A DNA stretch of 64,000 nucleotides from an uncultured Algibacter sp. (GCF_947495925.1 NZ_CANMAU010000005.1:362855-426854); one strand, 5' to 3'. Shown: positions 18,001 to 26,448, counted from the stretch's first letter. The notes: generated by a model not told the origin, from the sequence alone. Made by a program: numbers and translations.

Positions 18001-19490
18001 TATGGCAAATTCCTACTTTAAAAAAAGCCTATCAAGAATATTATAGAAAGTTTGGTGATGTGGATAGTAATAAAGCCTTAAACGTTTCTTCTAGTAGAAG
18101 TTATGGAGTAGGTGCACCCCTATCCCAAAAAGCTTACAAAGAAATGGATTTAGAAAATTGGCAAAATAGTATGTCAAAGTTTAATGATGATTATCGTGGA
18201 GAGCGTGGTCCGAAAGGAGGAAAACTCGAACATTCTAGAGCATTTGTAGATAGTGTGAGAAGTAACCCTAATAAGTTCTATGACTTTATCCTAAGTTTAT
18301 TTGAAAATGAGAATATTTCTAATGACTATATATCATCAGGGGTTGATGGATTAATTCAAGCGAAATGTGAACCGGAAAAAGTTAAAAAAATATACAAGAA
18401 ATTTATCAAATTAAATTTAGACCTAGTAAATACTTTATATGCCATTCGTCAATGTGATTACCTGATAGATAACAAATTAGTTGATGATGAAATTTTAGCC
18501 TTTTTAAGCACAAATGCATTAAATCATCCCCACCCTGAAAAACCAATAAATGATGCTTCATCAGATAGCTTAAATAGTGTTAGAGGTTCTGCTATTCATA
18601 GAATAATGCAATGCTATGAACAAAAACAATTTGAGGAAACTATTTTTCAGATTGCGGAAAAGGCGGCTTTTGACCTTCAAACATCCGTAAGAGTTGCAGT
18701 TTTACAAGAGTTAGGTTATCTGAACCATTTAGATTTAGCAAGAAGTTTTAAAATTTTTGAACTGCTAACTGAAACTGATGATATTGAATTATTAAAAAAC
18801 TCTTTTAGAACATCTCAATATTTCAATGTTAAATTTCATAAAGAAATGTATCCCTATTTTGAAAAAATTATTCAGAATAAAGAATTACATAAGGATGGAC
18901 ACGTTATAGTTTTGAGTTGGCTAAATGAAAAAATGTCTGATAAAAGACTTTATAAAAAGTTTATAAAATCAAGTAGTGAGGCAAAACTATGTGCATTGAA
19001 TATTGCTGAAGCAAATCTTTATAATGAAAATGAGACAACCTCAAAACGAGCATTTAAAATCTTGCTTGAATTTTTAAATAAAAATAATGAGGATTTTGCG
19101 ACAGCCTATTCAGGAATCATTTTAAGAAAATTCAAAAAACATAACTTCGAAGAATCTTATGAGTTTTTATTGAAGTATTCAAAGAGTAAATTATGTATGG
19201 CTCAACCTAGCTGTTTTCTGCAATTACTTTTAACCTGTGTCAATGAGCATCCAGTAAAATGTCTTCATTTGATTCAAAACCTAAACTATCATAAAACTCC
19301 CAACATACAAAGAAAAGGATATTATGATAAAGAGCCTGTTCAATTGATTTTGGCAATATATTCTAAACTAAATATGGACTTGGAAGATAATAGAAAGTTC
19401 ATAAAAAAGTCCCTTGACATTTTTGATGATATGTTAAAGCACAATCATTTGAGAAGTACCTTAAATGAGGCGATGGACTTAATTACCTGA
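15033..19490 (+). CDS. Mrr-like nuclease fused to STAND/NACHT-type ATPase, Avs-like defence protein
   Basis: This is a 1485-aa multidomain protein. Residues about 30-175 form a Mrr-type PD-(D/E)xK nuclease domain: Asp68 in GIDIYG and Gln82-Cys-Lys84 in FQCKKY give the D...QxK signature. A P-loop NTPase follows: Walker A GDKGMGKS at 247-254, Walker B IIIDQLDALS at about 315-324, and a sensor-like IRIIISSRSFDL at about 348-360. The remaining 1000 residues are predicted helical and repeat-like, as in the sensor half of STAND proteins. The design nuclease-STAND-helical repeats is that of Avs-type antiphage proteins, in which recognition of a phage protein triggers DNA cutting. No direct sequence comparison with Avs members could be made, so the subtype is open. 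The gene is in an ICE cargo slot and converges with the Gabija-like operon, with 3 bp between stops. Confidence 0.75.
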   Translation: MNLEYLKSLPSSKYDLPIDGNKMLLPINGMLWEDFEKLSLRMVEYVEGFNISDCEIFGRKGQKQSGIDIYGLRKNGKYYTFQCKKYESISTSDLNKILSDFEEGEWFNKTEKFFICTSASFSDVHVQKRYEELKKRYLKKGKQVDKWDYSSINRILKTHPKIVYDFFGTEWCKAFCGEEVYTSVITSIDFNQIERSFDKASFFLSRVKNYFDKKQSSHIDRKETKKIIEWVVTDLKDGKKNLLILEGDKGMGKSVILKDVYEELKSQNFAVFGIKADKYYANSPRELENKIFVDDNITFSKIIGALNTYKRELVIIIDQLDALSQTLSSNREYIQTYNRIVSELLGEKNIRIIISSRSFDLKYDAELSIYKSNEYHNIKTSLLEEKEVINTLQNFGVNCSQKKVLELLRTPNQLEVFCKLPNKNKINLDTLSSLKDLYDALWKSLIIPMVDLKLSELLYSIAIEMYDRQQIVVNDKFSDRYYSEIQYLLSNQLIIKEESEIQFFHQTFYDYTFSRQFVEKGNDIFNYLNENEQNLEVRSIIKMVFEYLREYDHGRYVLSINSILKSSKYRFHIKSLVISNLGIVTNPSNQEKEIFHRYISKNYLFEDVFVHSIVSQGWVEYLIHQKALNKFLFNQETLANKIHKIYKKQSVVRIDFLEKFDPVNIVDYQRNLVWRFFRNNINVVPLSIMKYLDELEDFDDKPNFNERVLSGLNEWEHEKLLPFFEKYITFNEKTKGRDNFWYYEILKKIFEHHELYVINLLKPILIDAFSSGDSWHSNKFLHEQEELLKAIIAKSPEVGFSFILDIYKTVIDENKDESLLEEIKSPLYKCSKFIDGFSSKEDVHIVIEDLLVKHLKSEFQNSNYILQFFDEHKNSNSIDIIRLILLTFKNEKVRYIDSVYEFIGIVCAKNGFNGYDDKFQLYFRQVIGQYFSHFSSEQKEKVTEILLSVNSPYDFKYYKYENDEGREKVNFYGISEKKFLFIKQLSKVEIWQIPTLKKAYQEYYRKFGDVDSNKALNVSSSRSYGVGAPLSQKAYKEMDLENWQNSMSKFNDDYRGERGPKGGKLEHSRAFVDSVRSNPNKFYDFILSLFENENISNDYISSGVDGLIQAKCEPEKVKKIYKKFIKLNLDLVNTLYAIRQCDYLIDNKLVDDEILAFLSTNALNHPHPEKPINDASSDSLNSVRGSAIHRIMQCYEQKQFEETIFQIAEKAAFDLQTSVRVAVLQELGYLNHLDLARSFKIFELLTETDDIELLKNSFRTSQYFNVKFHKEMYPYFEKIIQNKELHKDGHVIVLSWLNEKMSDKRLYKKFIKSSSEAKLCALNIAEANLYNENETTSKRAFKILLEFLNKNNEDFATAYSGIILRKFKKHNFEESYEFLLKYSKSKLCMAQPSCFLQLLLTCVNEHPVKCLHLIQNLNYHKTPNIQRKGYYDKEPVQLILAIYSKLNMDLEDNRKFIKKSLDIFDDMLKHNHLRSTLNEAMDLIT

Positions 19491-19493
19491 CTT

Positions 19494-20267
19494 TTAAGCT
19501 AAACTATAATACTTCAATTCTTCATAGTATTCGCTACTATTTAGAAGAATCATAGGTATTTCAGTATAGAAATCATTATTAAACCCAAATTCAAAGAAAA
19601 GGGCATACTTATTAAAAGGAGGCTTAAAGGTTTCCATTGAATCATCGTATAATTCAATTTGGAATTTAAATGCTCTTGTCGATGGTACTTCAAGCTCATC
19701 TTTTAATATTGTTTCTATAGTTTTTCCATCTAAAGTCATCTTTATTTTATAGGTTATTGATGGTCTTAAAATATTTGGCAACGGAACATTTGGACCTGCC
19801 AATCCAATTGGTAACCTTCTTGTTTTTAGTTTAATACCAGTTAGCAACAAAGTTTTATCTGAATTGTTAATTAAACTAAAATTAAATATAGGAAACAACG
19901 ATTTTAATTTTACTGCTTCAAAAGAGTTTTGAACATTTTCAATAGGTCTCCAGCTGCAGTTTTCTTCATCAACCGAAACTGAAATAAACTGCACTTTAGA
20001 ATTTCTATTACGGAGATTTAATTTTTTATCAATTACATCCTTCTTTGAAATATCATCTTTGGTGATTTTAGAATGGCATGTAGGACATAAAAAAAGTAAA
20101 TTATTCTGTTCATTATTGGAAGGGTCTTCATCAATATGATGGATTTGAAAATGGCCAACATCGTTATTTTCACAAAAAGGACAAACTGAGCCTATTTCTT
20201 TCTGTAATTCAGCTTTGACTTTACTTAATTGAGGTATTGACGTTCTTAGTTTTCGTTTTTTCATCAT
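19494..20267 (-). CDS. HNH endonuclease-domain protein, third gene of a Gabija-like operon
   Basis: The protein (257 aa, 256 from the second Met) has a basic N-terminus and an HNH zinc-finger nuclease domain at residues 29-65: CPFC (29-32), HHIDEDPSNN with His43/His44, Asn55/56, and CPTCH (61-65). Residues 80-257 form a separate, beta-strand-rich domain with no recognised family (FEAVKLKSLFPIFNFSLIN, then several strands). It starts 4 bp after the gajB-like stop, so it is very likely co-translated. Possible roles are an accessory nuclease of the defence system or an unrelated passenger HNH gene; the spacing favours the former. Confidence 0.72.
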   Translation of the reverse strand: MMKKRKLRTSIPQLSKVKAELQKEIGSVCPFCENNDVGHFQIHHIDEDPSNNEQNNLLFLCPTCHSKITKDDISKKDVIDKKLNLRNRNSKVQFISVSVDEENCSWRPIENVQNSFEAVKLKSLFPIFNFSLINNSDKTLLLTGIKLKTRRLPIGLAGPNVPLPNILRPSITYKIKMTLDGKTIETILKDELEVPSTRAFKFQIELYDDSMETFKPPFNKYALFFEFGFNNDFYTEIPMILLNSSEYYEELKYYSLA

Positions 20268-20271
20268 AGTC

Positions 20272-21804
20272 CTAAATTATATCAACACCTAAATTTTCCA
20301 ATTTTTCATTAGTAGTAGGAGTAATAGATTCAAGACAGGCAATACATAAAATCTTTCTGGCACGACTAAAAGCTACATAACCTAATCTAGGATAATCACT
20401 TGTAGCCTTATCTTTATGCGTATCCCGAATTTTTGTATCAGTCTCTAGCCATAAGTTGAGTTCCTTTTCCGTTTTAGCAACAGCTAATACAGCATCAACT
20501 TCCAAGCCTTTAAACCTATGTATGTTTGATACCATTACCGCATCTGTGCTTCGTTGTGCGTCAATACTCATCCTTAAATTATCTATTTTAAAAGGAATAC
20601 GATTCTTCACTTGTAGATTTAGAGTTTCAGCAACAAATTTTATAAAAGTATTTTCATTATTAATTTGACCTTTTCTAATAGCTCGTATAATTTGTACGCT
20701 TTTCACGCGTAAATCAAAAGAAGTCTCTTTATATGTTTCGCAATACTTTGATTGACTCATATCTAATACAGATAATAGGGTATCTCTAATCTCATTAATT
20801 GGCGAAATGTTTATTGACCTATCTGGAGATAAAACATTTCCTTTCAAGGCAGCAATAGCCTTTTTTATCACATAATTTTCTTTAGCAATAATTCCTCTTT
20901 CTTTATGAGGGATATTATGCCTTTCACAGATTTCGAAAAAAGCAGGTAACATTGTTGTTATATCAGCAGGTTTACTAATAAATTTCACACTTTCCCCAAT
21001 GATAGTATTAATCCTTTGTTGTTCAAATGTTTCAGAGTCATACCGCCTCTTGCTAAAATGATTTAAAAAGTTCACAATAGGTTGTGCAGACCTACGATTT
21101 GATTTGTTAAGAGTGGTTATATATTTAGAGTTTCTAGAAGCTTTTAAAATTGGAAGATTATTAAAATCTTTAATTGAAGAATCAAAACTTTGAATATATT
21201 GTTCAGGGTCACCAACACAATATATAATAGTTTTTTTCTGCTTTCGTATATGTTCAATCACTCCAAATATTTTATTATTAGTGTCTTGAAATTCATCAAC
21301 AAAAAGGTATTGAATTCGATTACTAATAATTTCTTTTATCCGTTTATTTGCGAAACATTCCTCAGCAAGTACAAGAGTTTGGTCATAAGTTATGTATCCA
21401 TCTTTAAGAAGTGCACGTTTCATTCTACCTCTTATAGCATTTACAATTTTAAAATCGTCCGGTTTTGTTTGGCTTTTAAATAGTCTTTCCAAAACGTTAT
21501 CTGTACCACATTGTATAAATAGTTTTTCTCTTTTTACATCCTGATTATTTATGCTAGAATATGGTATAACTACAAACTTGTTTAAAAAAGAATGAGTTGT
21601 ACCAATAAACAAGTTTGGGGGAATGGATATCCTTTTAGAAAGTCTTCTTTTTATATTTTGAGTAGCTGAATTGGTATATGTAATAACTATCATATAACGG
21701 TGATTCTCAAGATAAGGAAGAGCCTTTATTATCTCATCTACCATTCCATGAGTTTTCCCTGCACCTGGTCCTGCTATTACTAAAGTTGGATTAACTGCTG
21801 GCAT
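20272..21804 (-). CDS. gajB: GajB-like UvrD/Rep-family helicase
   Basis: This is a short superfamily 1 helicase (510 aa; UvrD is about 720). Walker A GPGAGKT is at residues 12-18, the DEFQDTN Walker B box at about 170, NIHRFKGLEVDAVLAV is the motif V region, and AFSRARKIL is motif VI. It follows the OLD-family gene by 7 bp, and this pair, OLD nuclease plus compact UvrD helicase, is the definition of the Gabija antiphage system. GajB is thought to sense DNA ends or single strands created during phage replication and to activate GajA. Confidence 0.85.
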   Translation of the reverse strand: MPAVNPTLVIAGPGAGKTHGMVDEIIKALPYLENHRYMIVITYTNSATQNIKRRLSKRISIPPNLFIGTTHSFLNKFVVIPYSSINNQDVKREKLFIQCGTDNVLERLFKSQTKPDDFKIVNAIRGRMKRALLKDGYITYDQTLVLAEECFANKRIKEIISNRIQYLFVDEFQDTNNKIFGVIEHIRKQKKTIIYCVGDPEQYIQSFDSSIKDFNNLPILKASRNSKYITTLNKSNRRSAQPIVNFLNHFSKRRYDSETFEQQRINTIIGESVKFISKPADITTMLPAFFEICERHNIPHKERGIIAKENYVIKKAIAALKGNVLSPDRSINISPINEIRDTLLSVLDMSQSKYCETYKETSFDLRVKSVQIIRAIRKGQINNENTFIKFVAETLNLQVKNRIPFKIDNLRMSIDAQRSTDAVMVSNIHRFKGLEVDAVLAVAKTEKELNLWLETDTKIRDTHKDKATSDYPRLGYVAFSRARKILCIACLESITPTTNEKLENLGVDII

Positions 21805-21811
21805 CTACTAT

Positions 21812-23692
21812 TTATTTCGGTGGGTGAATAGTATCTATACCATTTGTTATATATTCTGGTATTGTAAAACCTGTACTATTATTGTTAAGATGTAATGCAA
21901 GTTGAAGTGCAAATTCACTTTTACACCCTTCTATTAACGCAAAAAAGGATTCAATATCTATAGGGTTTTCACCTATTTCTTCAATCAATGCTTTTCCTGC
22001 AACTGGTCTAACTATTTTTATAACAGAACATAAAATACTCTTGCCATTTCCAGTACTATTTACGGCTATCAAATCTTTTTCAAAAGTTGACAAAGTTGTA
22101 ATTTTAATTTCTATTTCTGGTACTCCTTTATAAGCTTCTTTTAATGCTTCTCCTCGATTTTCACTCGCTGTTCCTGTATCTCTATCTGTTAATACTAAAC
22201 ATTTAGTGTGGAACCCATTTTTAATAATCCCAAGAAAATTTTTGAATGCTAGTCCATTAACATTTATGACCGCACAAGAGGATTGCTCGATAGTCTCTTT
22301 AGTATGAATTTTATAAAATACCGGAAACAGTAATTTTTCTGAAATACCTTCTACTAAAGCTAACTTTCTTGAGTAAAATAGATTTACGTTTTCAGAATCT
22401 AAGTACTTTTTAAGATAACTGATTTGTTTTTTCTCCTCAGCAGTATTACCATATCCTTCAAGCATATAGTGAGGTTCTACTTTGTTCTTTTTATAATGTA
22501 ATACTACCGTGTTTTCAAAATCAATTTTAGTCGTAATATGATTTGAATGTGATGTAATAATTAGTTGAATATCTTTTCTATATTTCCCATCATCATTTTT
22601 AATAAGAGTTTCTAGGTTTTGGGCAAGATGATTTTGAAGGTTGGCGTGTAAATGTGCTTCAGGCTCTTCAAGACCAACAATCCTAAAATAAGTAGATTGA
22701 AGGCGTTTAGGGTCTTCTATGAAAGAAAGCATTAAAGAAATAAATAAAAGGTTATTTCTACCTGTTCCATTTCTTTCTATTTTGATAGGACTATCGTTGT
22801 AGATAAGGCTTAACTTCCGTAGTAAATCATCAACATTAGGCAGTGCAAAAATAAGGTCTACTATATTATTAGAGTTCTCAGTACTCAATGATATTTTATC
22901 CAACTGTTCTGAAATTCTTGTTTTAATTCCAGCTATTGCCTTATTATCTTCAATCGCTTTTTGTAATCCAACTAGCTGCTTTTTTAAATCTTGATAATCT
23001 GTTTCTTCATTAGCATTGAGCACTCTAAAAAGTAATCCACTATTACGGCTAGCAGATAATTCTGCTTTAGCATCTCTAAGTGCATCTAAAAGTTCAAATT
23101 TTAATTGATTGAGGTGATATGTGTTTGCTAAGGTTTCATTTTGGTTTCCTCCGTATATACGGTAATGATATTTAGAAATTGGGAAATTTAAGAGATTGAG
23201 TATCTCGCTTTCTGGAATTTTCAAATAAGCCTTAGAACCTATCTCTTCTTCATAATCTTTTAAAAATTTTCTTTGCTGTTCTATCTCTTCAACTGGATTA
23301 AAAGAAGATATAGGGGCGAAAGAATATGTTAAGGTTGCCTCAGTAAACTCGTCATTACTTGTCCATTCTGTAATAACCGCTTCCTGTTTTTCATCAAAAT
23401 CAGTTAAGGTTGCCTTAATTTTAATTACTGGATATAAGATTTTATCAGCTGGTATACTTGCATCAATAATAGCCTTTTTAAGGGCAGCAATAGTATTATA
23501 ATTAAAATCTGAAATTTCTAAAGTACGTCTCTTGAAAAATGACACTTCTTGGCTGAAAATCAGACCTAAAGAATCAAGTAAATTGGACTTTCCAATATTG
23601 TTTTCTCCAATGATTTGAGTAAGTGGTTTTAAATTAATTGAAAACTCTTTAAAATTTCTATAATTTTCAATTTCTAGTTTTGATATGTACAT
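21812..23692 (-). CDS. gajA: GajA-like OLD-family ATPase/TOPRIM nuclease
   Basis: The protein (626 aa) has an N-terminal ABC/SMC-like ATPase and a C-terminal TOPRIM nuclease. Visible motifs: Walker A GENNIGKS (residues 29-36), a signature-like GTGRNNLLFISLML (about 313-326), Walker B VGLEEPEAHLHANLQ, switch region IITSHSNHITTK, TOPRIM glutamate in LALVEGISEKLLF (about 447) and the TOPRIM acidic LTDRDTGTASE (about 502). In Gabija this is the sequence-guided DNA-nicking enzyme, inhibited by nucleotides until these fall during infection. Slightly longer than the founding GajA of about 580 aa. First gene of a three-gene operon. Confidence 0.87.
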   Translation of the reverse strand: MYISKLEIENYRNFKEFSINLKPLTQIIGENNIGKSNLLDSLGLIFSQEVSFFKRRTLEISDFNYNTIAALKKAIIDASIPADKILYPVIKIKATLTDFDEKQEAVITEWTSNDEFTEATLTYSFAPISSFNPVEEIEQQRKFLKDYEEEIGSKAYLKIPESEILNLLNFPISKYHYRIYGGNQNETLANTYHLNQLKFELLDALRDAKAELSASRNSGLLFRVLNANEETDYQDLKKQLVGLQKAIEDNKAIAGIKTRISEQLDKISLSTENSNNIVDLIFALPNVDDLLRKLSLIYNDSPIKIERNGTGRNNLLFISLMLSFIEDPKRLQSTYFRIVGLEEPEAHLHANLQNHLAQNLETLIKNDDGKYRKDIQLIITSHSNHITTKIDFENTVVLHYKKNKVEPHYMLEGYGNTAEEKKQISYLKKYLDSENVNLFYSRKLALVEGISEKLLFPVFYKIHTKETIEQSSCAVINVNGLAFKNFLGIIKNGFHTKCLVLTDRDTGTASENRGEALKEAYKGVPEIEIKITTLSTFEKDLIAVNSTGNGKSILCSVIKIVRPVAGKALIEEIGENPIDIESFFALIEGCKSEFALQLALHLNNNSTGFTIPEYITNGIDTIHPPK

Positions 23693-23835
23693 TCTTAAGT
23701 CTTTAAAAACAAAAAAGCCAATGAATACTCATTAGCTCTCTCAAATATTCTTCTATCTGTAATCGAAAATAAAAATACTGAAATTTTAACATAATTTCTT
23801 ACGTTTTCCCACAATTTGATATAAAACTCATAAGA

Positions 23836-24498
23836 TTATACGCGCTTATCCCTACTCCCCCTATCAAAAGCCACCAAATTAAAAAGCTGTCGCATGCGAC
23901 TACGGACACGAATGCCGTAAAGTTCTTCCAGTTCCGTAGCATTCAAATTGGTAGTAGCATGAGTTTTAATCTTCTTTTCTAGAAATAGGTCGTGACGAGA
24001 TAGCAATATTTCCCCCATCACATTGCAGTCTTTACCGTAGTGTCTGCCCATAGGTTCAACCCCTAAATCATCAAAGCAGAAAAATTGGGTGTTTCCGTAA
24101 TCTTCAATGGTCTTATAACCGATATGATTAAATCCGAAGACAATGTTTCGAGTGGGTACAACTTCGTAGGGTTTTCGGTGCGGTACGAGATGTTTCAACA
24201 AACGAATCAAAGAAGTTTTACCGCAGCCCACGGGGCCAGAAAGCAATATACCTTTATCAATATCAATCCCGAACTCTTTGCAGGCAATTCTATCTTGGAT
24301 GAAGTACAAGCATAATTTGTAAAGGATATCTCGGTCTTCCTTGTAAATTTTAAATTTCTTGCCAAACAACAATTTTCCTTTAGCTTCCAGATAGACCAAC
24401 ATTTTATCAAAATCATACATAATCTGATTGCCCTGCATTGTACCCATAGAATACTGCACAGCTCCTTCAATAATGATATGTGGTTTAGGATGGCTCAT
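23836..24498 (-). CDS. DnaC/IstB-like AAA+ ATPase
   Basis: This 220-aa ATPase has a clear Walker A (SGPVGCGKTSLI, about residues 92-103) and Walker B (FFCFDDLGVEP, about 141-151), followed by a sensor-1 Thr-Thr-Asn (THATTNLNA). This is the form of a helicase loader. It overlaps the preceding gene by 4 bp, forming a xis-like / winged-helix / ATPase operon. In Bacteroidota conjugative elements, such a trio supports replication or excision of the circular form. Confidence 0.8.
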   Translation of the reverse strand: MSHPKPHIIIEGAVQYSMGTMQGNQIMYDFDKMLVYLEAKGKLLFGKKFKIYKEDRDILYKLCLYFIQDRIACKEFGIDIDKGILLSGPVGCGKTSLIRLLKHLVPHRKPYEVVPTRNIVFGFNHIGYKTIEDYGNTQFFCFDDLGVEPMGRHYGKDCNVMGEILLSRHDLFLEKKIKTHATTNLNATELEELYGIRVRSRMRQLFNLVAFDRGSRDKRV

Positions 24499-25025
24499 AA
24501 AGGTTCATCATAATTTTTATTAGAACTAGTCTTTAGGTTGTCTTGATATGGGACACTTATTAGATGGTTTTCTTCATTTTTTGAATTTGAATTTTCTAAA
24601 ATTTCGTGTTTGTTTAAGTTTTTACTGTTTTCTATAGTTTGTATATGTTTGTTTATAGGTACCAATGCTTGTCCAATACTTGTCTCGTTTTTGGTACGGC
24701 TTGGGTACAGAGCTTGTTCGGTACTTGTCCCAAAATTGAACATCTTGATTCGGCTTCCCTTAAATGGATTGTGCGATGGTGTGTATAGCAAATAGTTCCA
24801 ATGACTCAATTCCTTAATGCATCGGTGATAGGTAGATTTAGAACCAATCTTGGAAAAGCCCATCACTTCTTCTCGGTTGATATAGAATTCATCTTTAAAG
24901 AAATTGTGGTTCCAGATTTGAAACAAGGCTACATACAAACTGATGTGGGTTGGATTCAATCTGCTATCTTTAGAAAATTGCTCAAAAACCCCATTGAGGT
25001 GCTTGATATAATTAATCTCTTGCAA
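24495..25025 (-). CDS. Replication-type winged-helix protein
   Basis: The protein (176 aa) has residues 15-115 compatible with a winged-helix/DnaD-like fold: NPTHISLYVALFQIWNHNFF, EFYINREEVMGFSKIGSKSTYHRCIKELSHWNYLLY, followed by an Asn/Ser/Glu-rich flexible tail. It overlaps the downstream ATPase by 4 bp and follows the excisionase-like gene by 8 bp, so a role in element replication or loading of the ATPase on the origin is plausible. It could also be a transcription regulator. Confidence 0.6.
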   Translation of the reverse strand: MQEINYIKHLNGVFEQFSKDSRLNPTHISLYVALFQIWNHNFFKDEFYINREEVMGFSKIGSKSTYHRCIKELSHWNYLLYTPSHNPFKGSRIKMFNFGTSTEQALYPSRTKNETSIGQALVPINKHIQTIENSKNLNKHEILENSNSKNEENHLISVPYQDNLKTSSNKNYDEPL

Positions 25026-25033
25026 AACAAGCT

Positions 25034-25312
25034 TCAGAATTTATTATGAATTCTGTTTTGCTCTAAAACCTGCATAATTTCTTGATAGTCGTAGTATAAC
25101 ACCCCTCCTATTTTGGTATAAGGCAATGTACCATTTATACGAAGGTTTTGTAATGTACCTGGAGAGATGCCCAAAAGGTTTCTGACTTCTGGGGACTTTA
25201 GCCATTTTTTTGTAGGTTGACCGTTTTGGTTTTGTAGTAGTTGCTTGATGTCTTCTAGTAATTCAAATTTGAATTCCATAAGATCTTCGGTAGTAATGAT
25301 TGCTGCTGCCAT
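25034..25312 (-). CDS. Excisionase-like HTH protein
   Basis: The protein (92 aa) has a C-terminal MerR/excisionase-type helix-turn-helix: WLKSPEVRNLLGISPGTLQNLRINGTLPYTKIGGVLYY, residues about 40-80. The N-terminal third is a helical segment typical of the Bacteroidota ICE HTH_17 proteins. It is the first gene of the operon with the winged-helix and ATPase genes, and is the probable excision factor that works with the integrase at 5.8 kb. Confidence 0.82.
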   Translation of the reverse strand: MAAAIITTEDLMEFKFELLEDIKQLLQNQNGQPTKKWLKSPEVRNLLGISPGTLQNLRINGTLPYTKIGGVLYYDYQEIMQVLEQNRIHNKF

Positions 25313-25581
25313 ACTTTAAATACTTTTTAAAACAAAGCCGCCATAGTTTCATTTTTTAATGACGACTTTGTTTCGATTTGACTTTCGTTCAACAAATCTG
25401 AAAAAATATCTTGATCTATAATCCATAGTTAATCCATAGGTGGGACATTTTTATTATTCTAAACTACAGACAAATTCGACTTTAATTCTCATAATCTAAT
25501 AGTTATTTAAGGTTAATCTCTAGTGAAATATATGGGTTCAGTCCTTCTTGTTAAAGTCCCCACCTTGGGAGCAACTTGGGG
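25313..25581. other. Non-coding interval between the excisionase-like gene and rteC
   Basis: About 270 bp lie in front of the excisionase-like operon. They contain an 11-bp direct repeat TAATCCATAGT / TTAATCCATAG within 25421-25440. These are candidates for regulator or recombinase binding. I saw no copy of the tRNA-Ser 3' end here; the closest is a poor partial match near 25533. Confidence 0.4.
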
Positions 25582-26421
25582 TTAGGCATCCGCCTCGTCA
25601 AAACGTTTGTTAAGTCCAACAATGAGCCTATCCAAAAATTTAGTTTTACTATATTTCCTTGCTCTTATTTCAATAAATGTATGATAGTAATTCCCTAGTT
25701 CGATATTAAAAATACGTTCAAAAAGAGATGCCATTTCTTTAATATCAGCGGTACCACTATTTATTGCACCACTATCATGTAGCGCATAGATTAACTCTAT
25801 TAATTCTGTTTTGCTTCCTGTCCAGAAAAGTTTAGATGATTGCTTCATGAGAGATTCTTTAGCATAATCCGTATTATTTTCTAATTTTTCAATTTCTTGT
25901 TGTAAATACACAATAAGCATATCAAAAGCCATTATGGTCGCTACTGCGCAATCTTGACATGTCGAGAACTCTTCATCAATAAAAAAATGGAAAGACTCTG
26001 TTGGCGATCTTAAGTCCGACTGACCTCTGATAAAATACTGCTCATCTAATGTGGTTGCACCTCTGCGATGATAATGATAAAATTCTAAATTATCATTAAA
26101 ATAATTTTGCAATTTGTTAATTTGAGCGTTTAAATATTTCACCTGAAACTTAGCACTGCTTCTTGGTCGTTTGCTTTCAATATGATATAGCTTCACATAA
26201 TAAATAAGCTTGCTGAGTATTTGAGGTTTTACATGTTTAAAAAAATGAATTTCTTCCTGAATAGAACTAAATCCATATCTCAGCACTCTTTTACGTAATT
26301 GTTTTATACACTTCTCGGTATGCGCAATTCCTGTTTCTGCTGTAAACAAAACATCTTCATTTCGAAATTCCAAAGCATCTAACTTTGTTTCAAACTCAAC
26401 TACTAACTCTTGATACTCCAT
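25582..26421 (-). CDS. rteC: RteC-domain protein
   Basis: The protein (279 aa) matches the RteC family along its length: RVLRYGFSSIQEEIHFFKHVKP near residue 45, LEFYHYHRRGATTLDEQYFIRG near 115, FHFFIDEEFSTCQDCAVA near 145, LFWTGSKTELIELIYALHDSG near 200, and the C-terminal ARKYSKTKFLDRLIVGL. In CTnDOT, RteC is the activator that turns on the excision genes. Here it lies beside the excisionase operon, which fits that role, but no tetracycline genes or RteA/RteB two-component pair are present, so the inducing signal must differ. Confidence 0.88.
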   Translation of the reverse strand: MEYQELVVEFETKLDALEFRNEDVLFTAETGIAHTEKCIKQLRKRVLRYGFSSIQEEIHFFKHVKPQILSKLIYYVKLYHIESKRPRSSAKFQVKYLNAQINKLQNYFNDNLEFYHYHRRGATTLDEQYFIRGQSDLRSPTESFHFFIDEEFSTCQDCAVATIMAFDMLIVYLQQEIEKLENNTDYAKESLMKQSSKLFWTGSKTELIELIYALHDSGAINSGTADIKEMASLFERIFNIELGNYYHTFIEIRARKYSKTKFLDRLIVGLNKRFDEADA

Positions 26422-26448
26422 CTATATAAAATCCCCTGCCTTATATAG

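Larger units (their letters stand above)
5557..26421. mobile_element. Integrative conjugative element with defence cargo (limits approximate)
   Basis: The element runs from the tRNA-Ser 3' end through an integrase, a traE-to-traN block, an amidase, defence genes, a replication-type ATPase, an excisionase-like protein and RteC. This gene set is typical of Bacteroidota conjugative transposons of the CTnDOT type. I could not find a second copy of the tRNA 3' end in the window, so the right end is set provisionally after rteC; it could lie near 25.5 kb, or much further right if the mobilisation genes at 46-55 kb belong to the same element. No relaxase or coupling protein is found inside these limits. 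Confidence 0.7.

Noticed and set aside
20272..23692. OLD-family protein and UvrD helicase as ordinary repair genes
   Set aside because: The adjacency, compact helicase size and ICE cargo position fit Gabija better than housekeeping repair.
25533..25556. Possible right attachment site resembling GGGTTC...TCC of tRNA-Ser
   Set aside because: Only scattered matches; a real att repeat should keep an exact run of the tRNA 3' end. No exact copy was seen elsewhere in the window.
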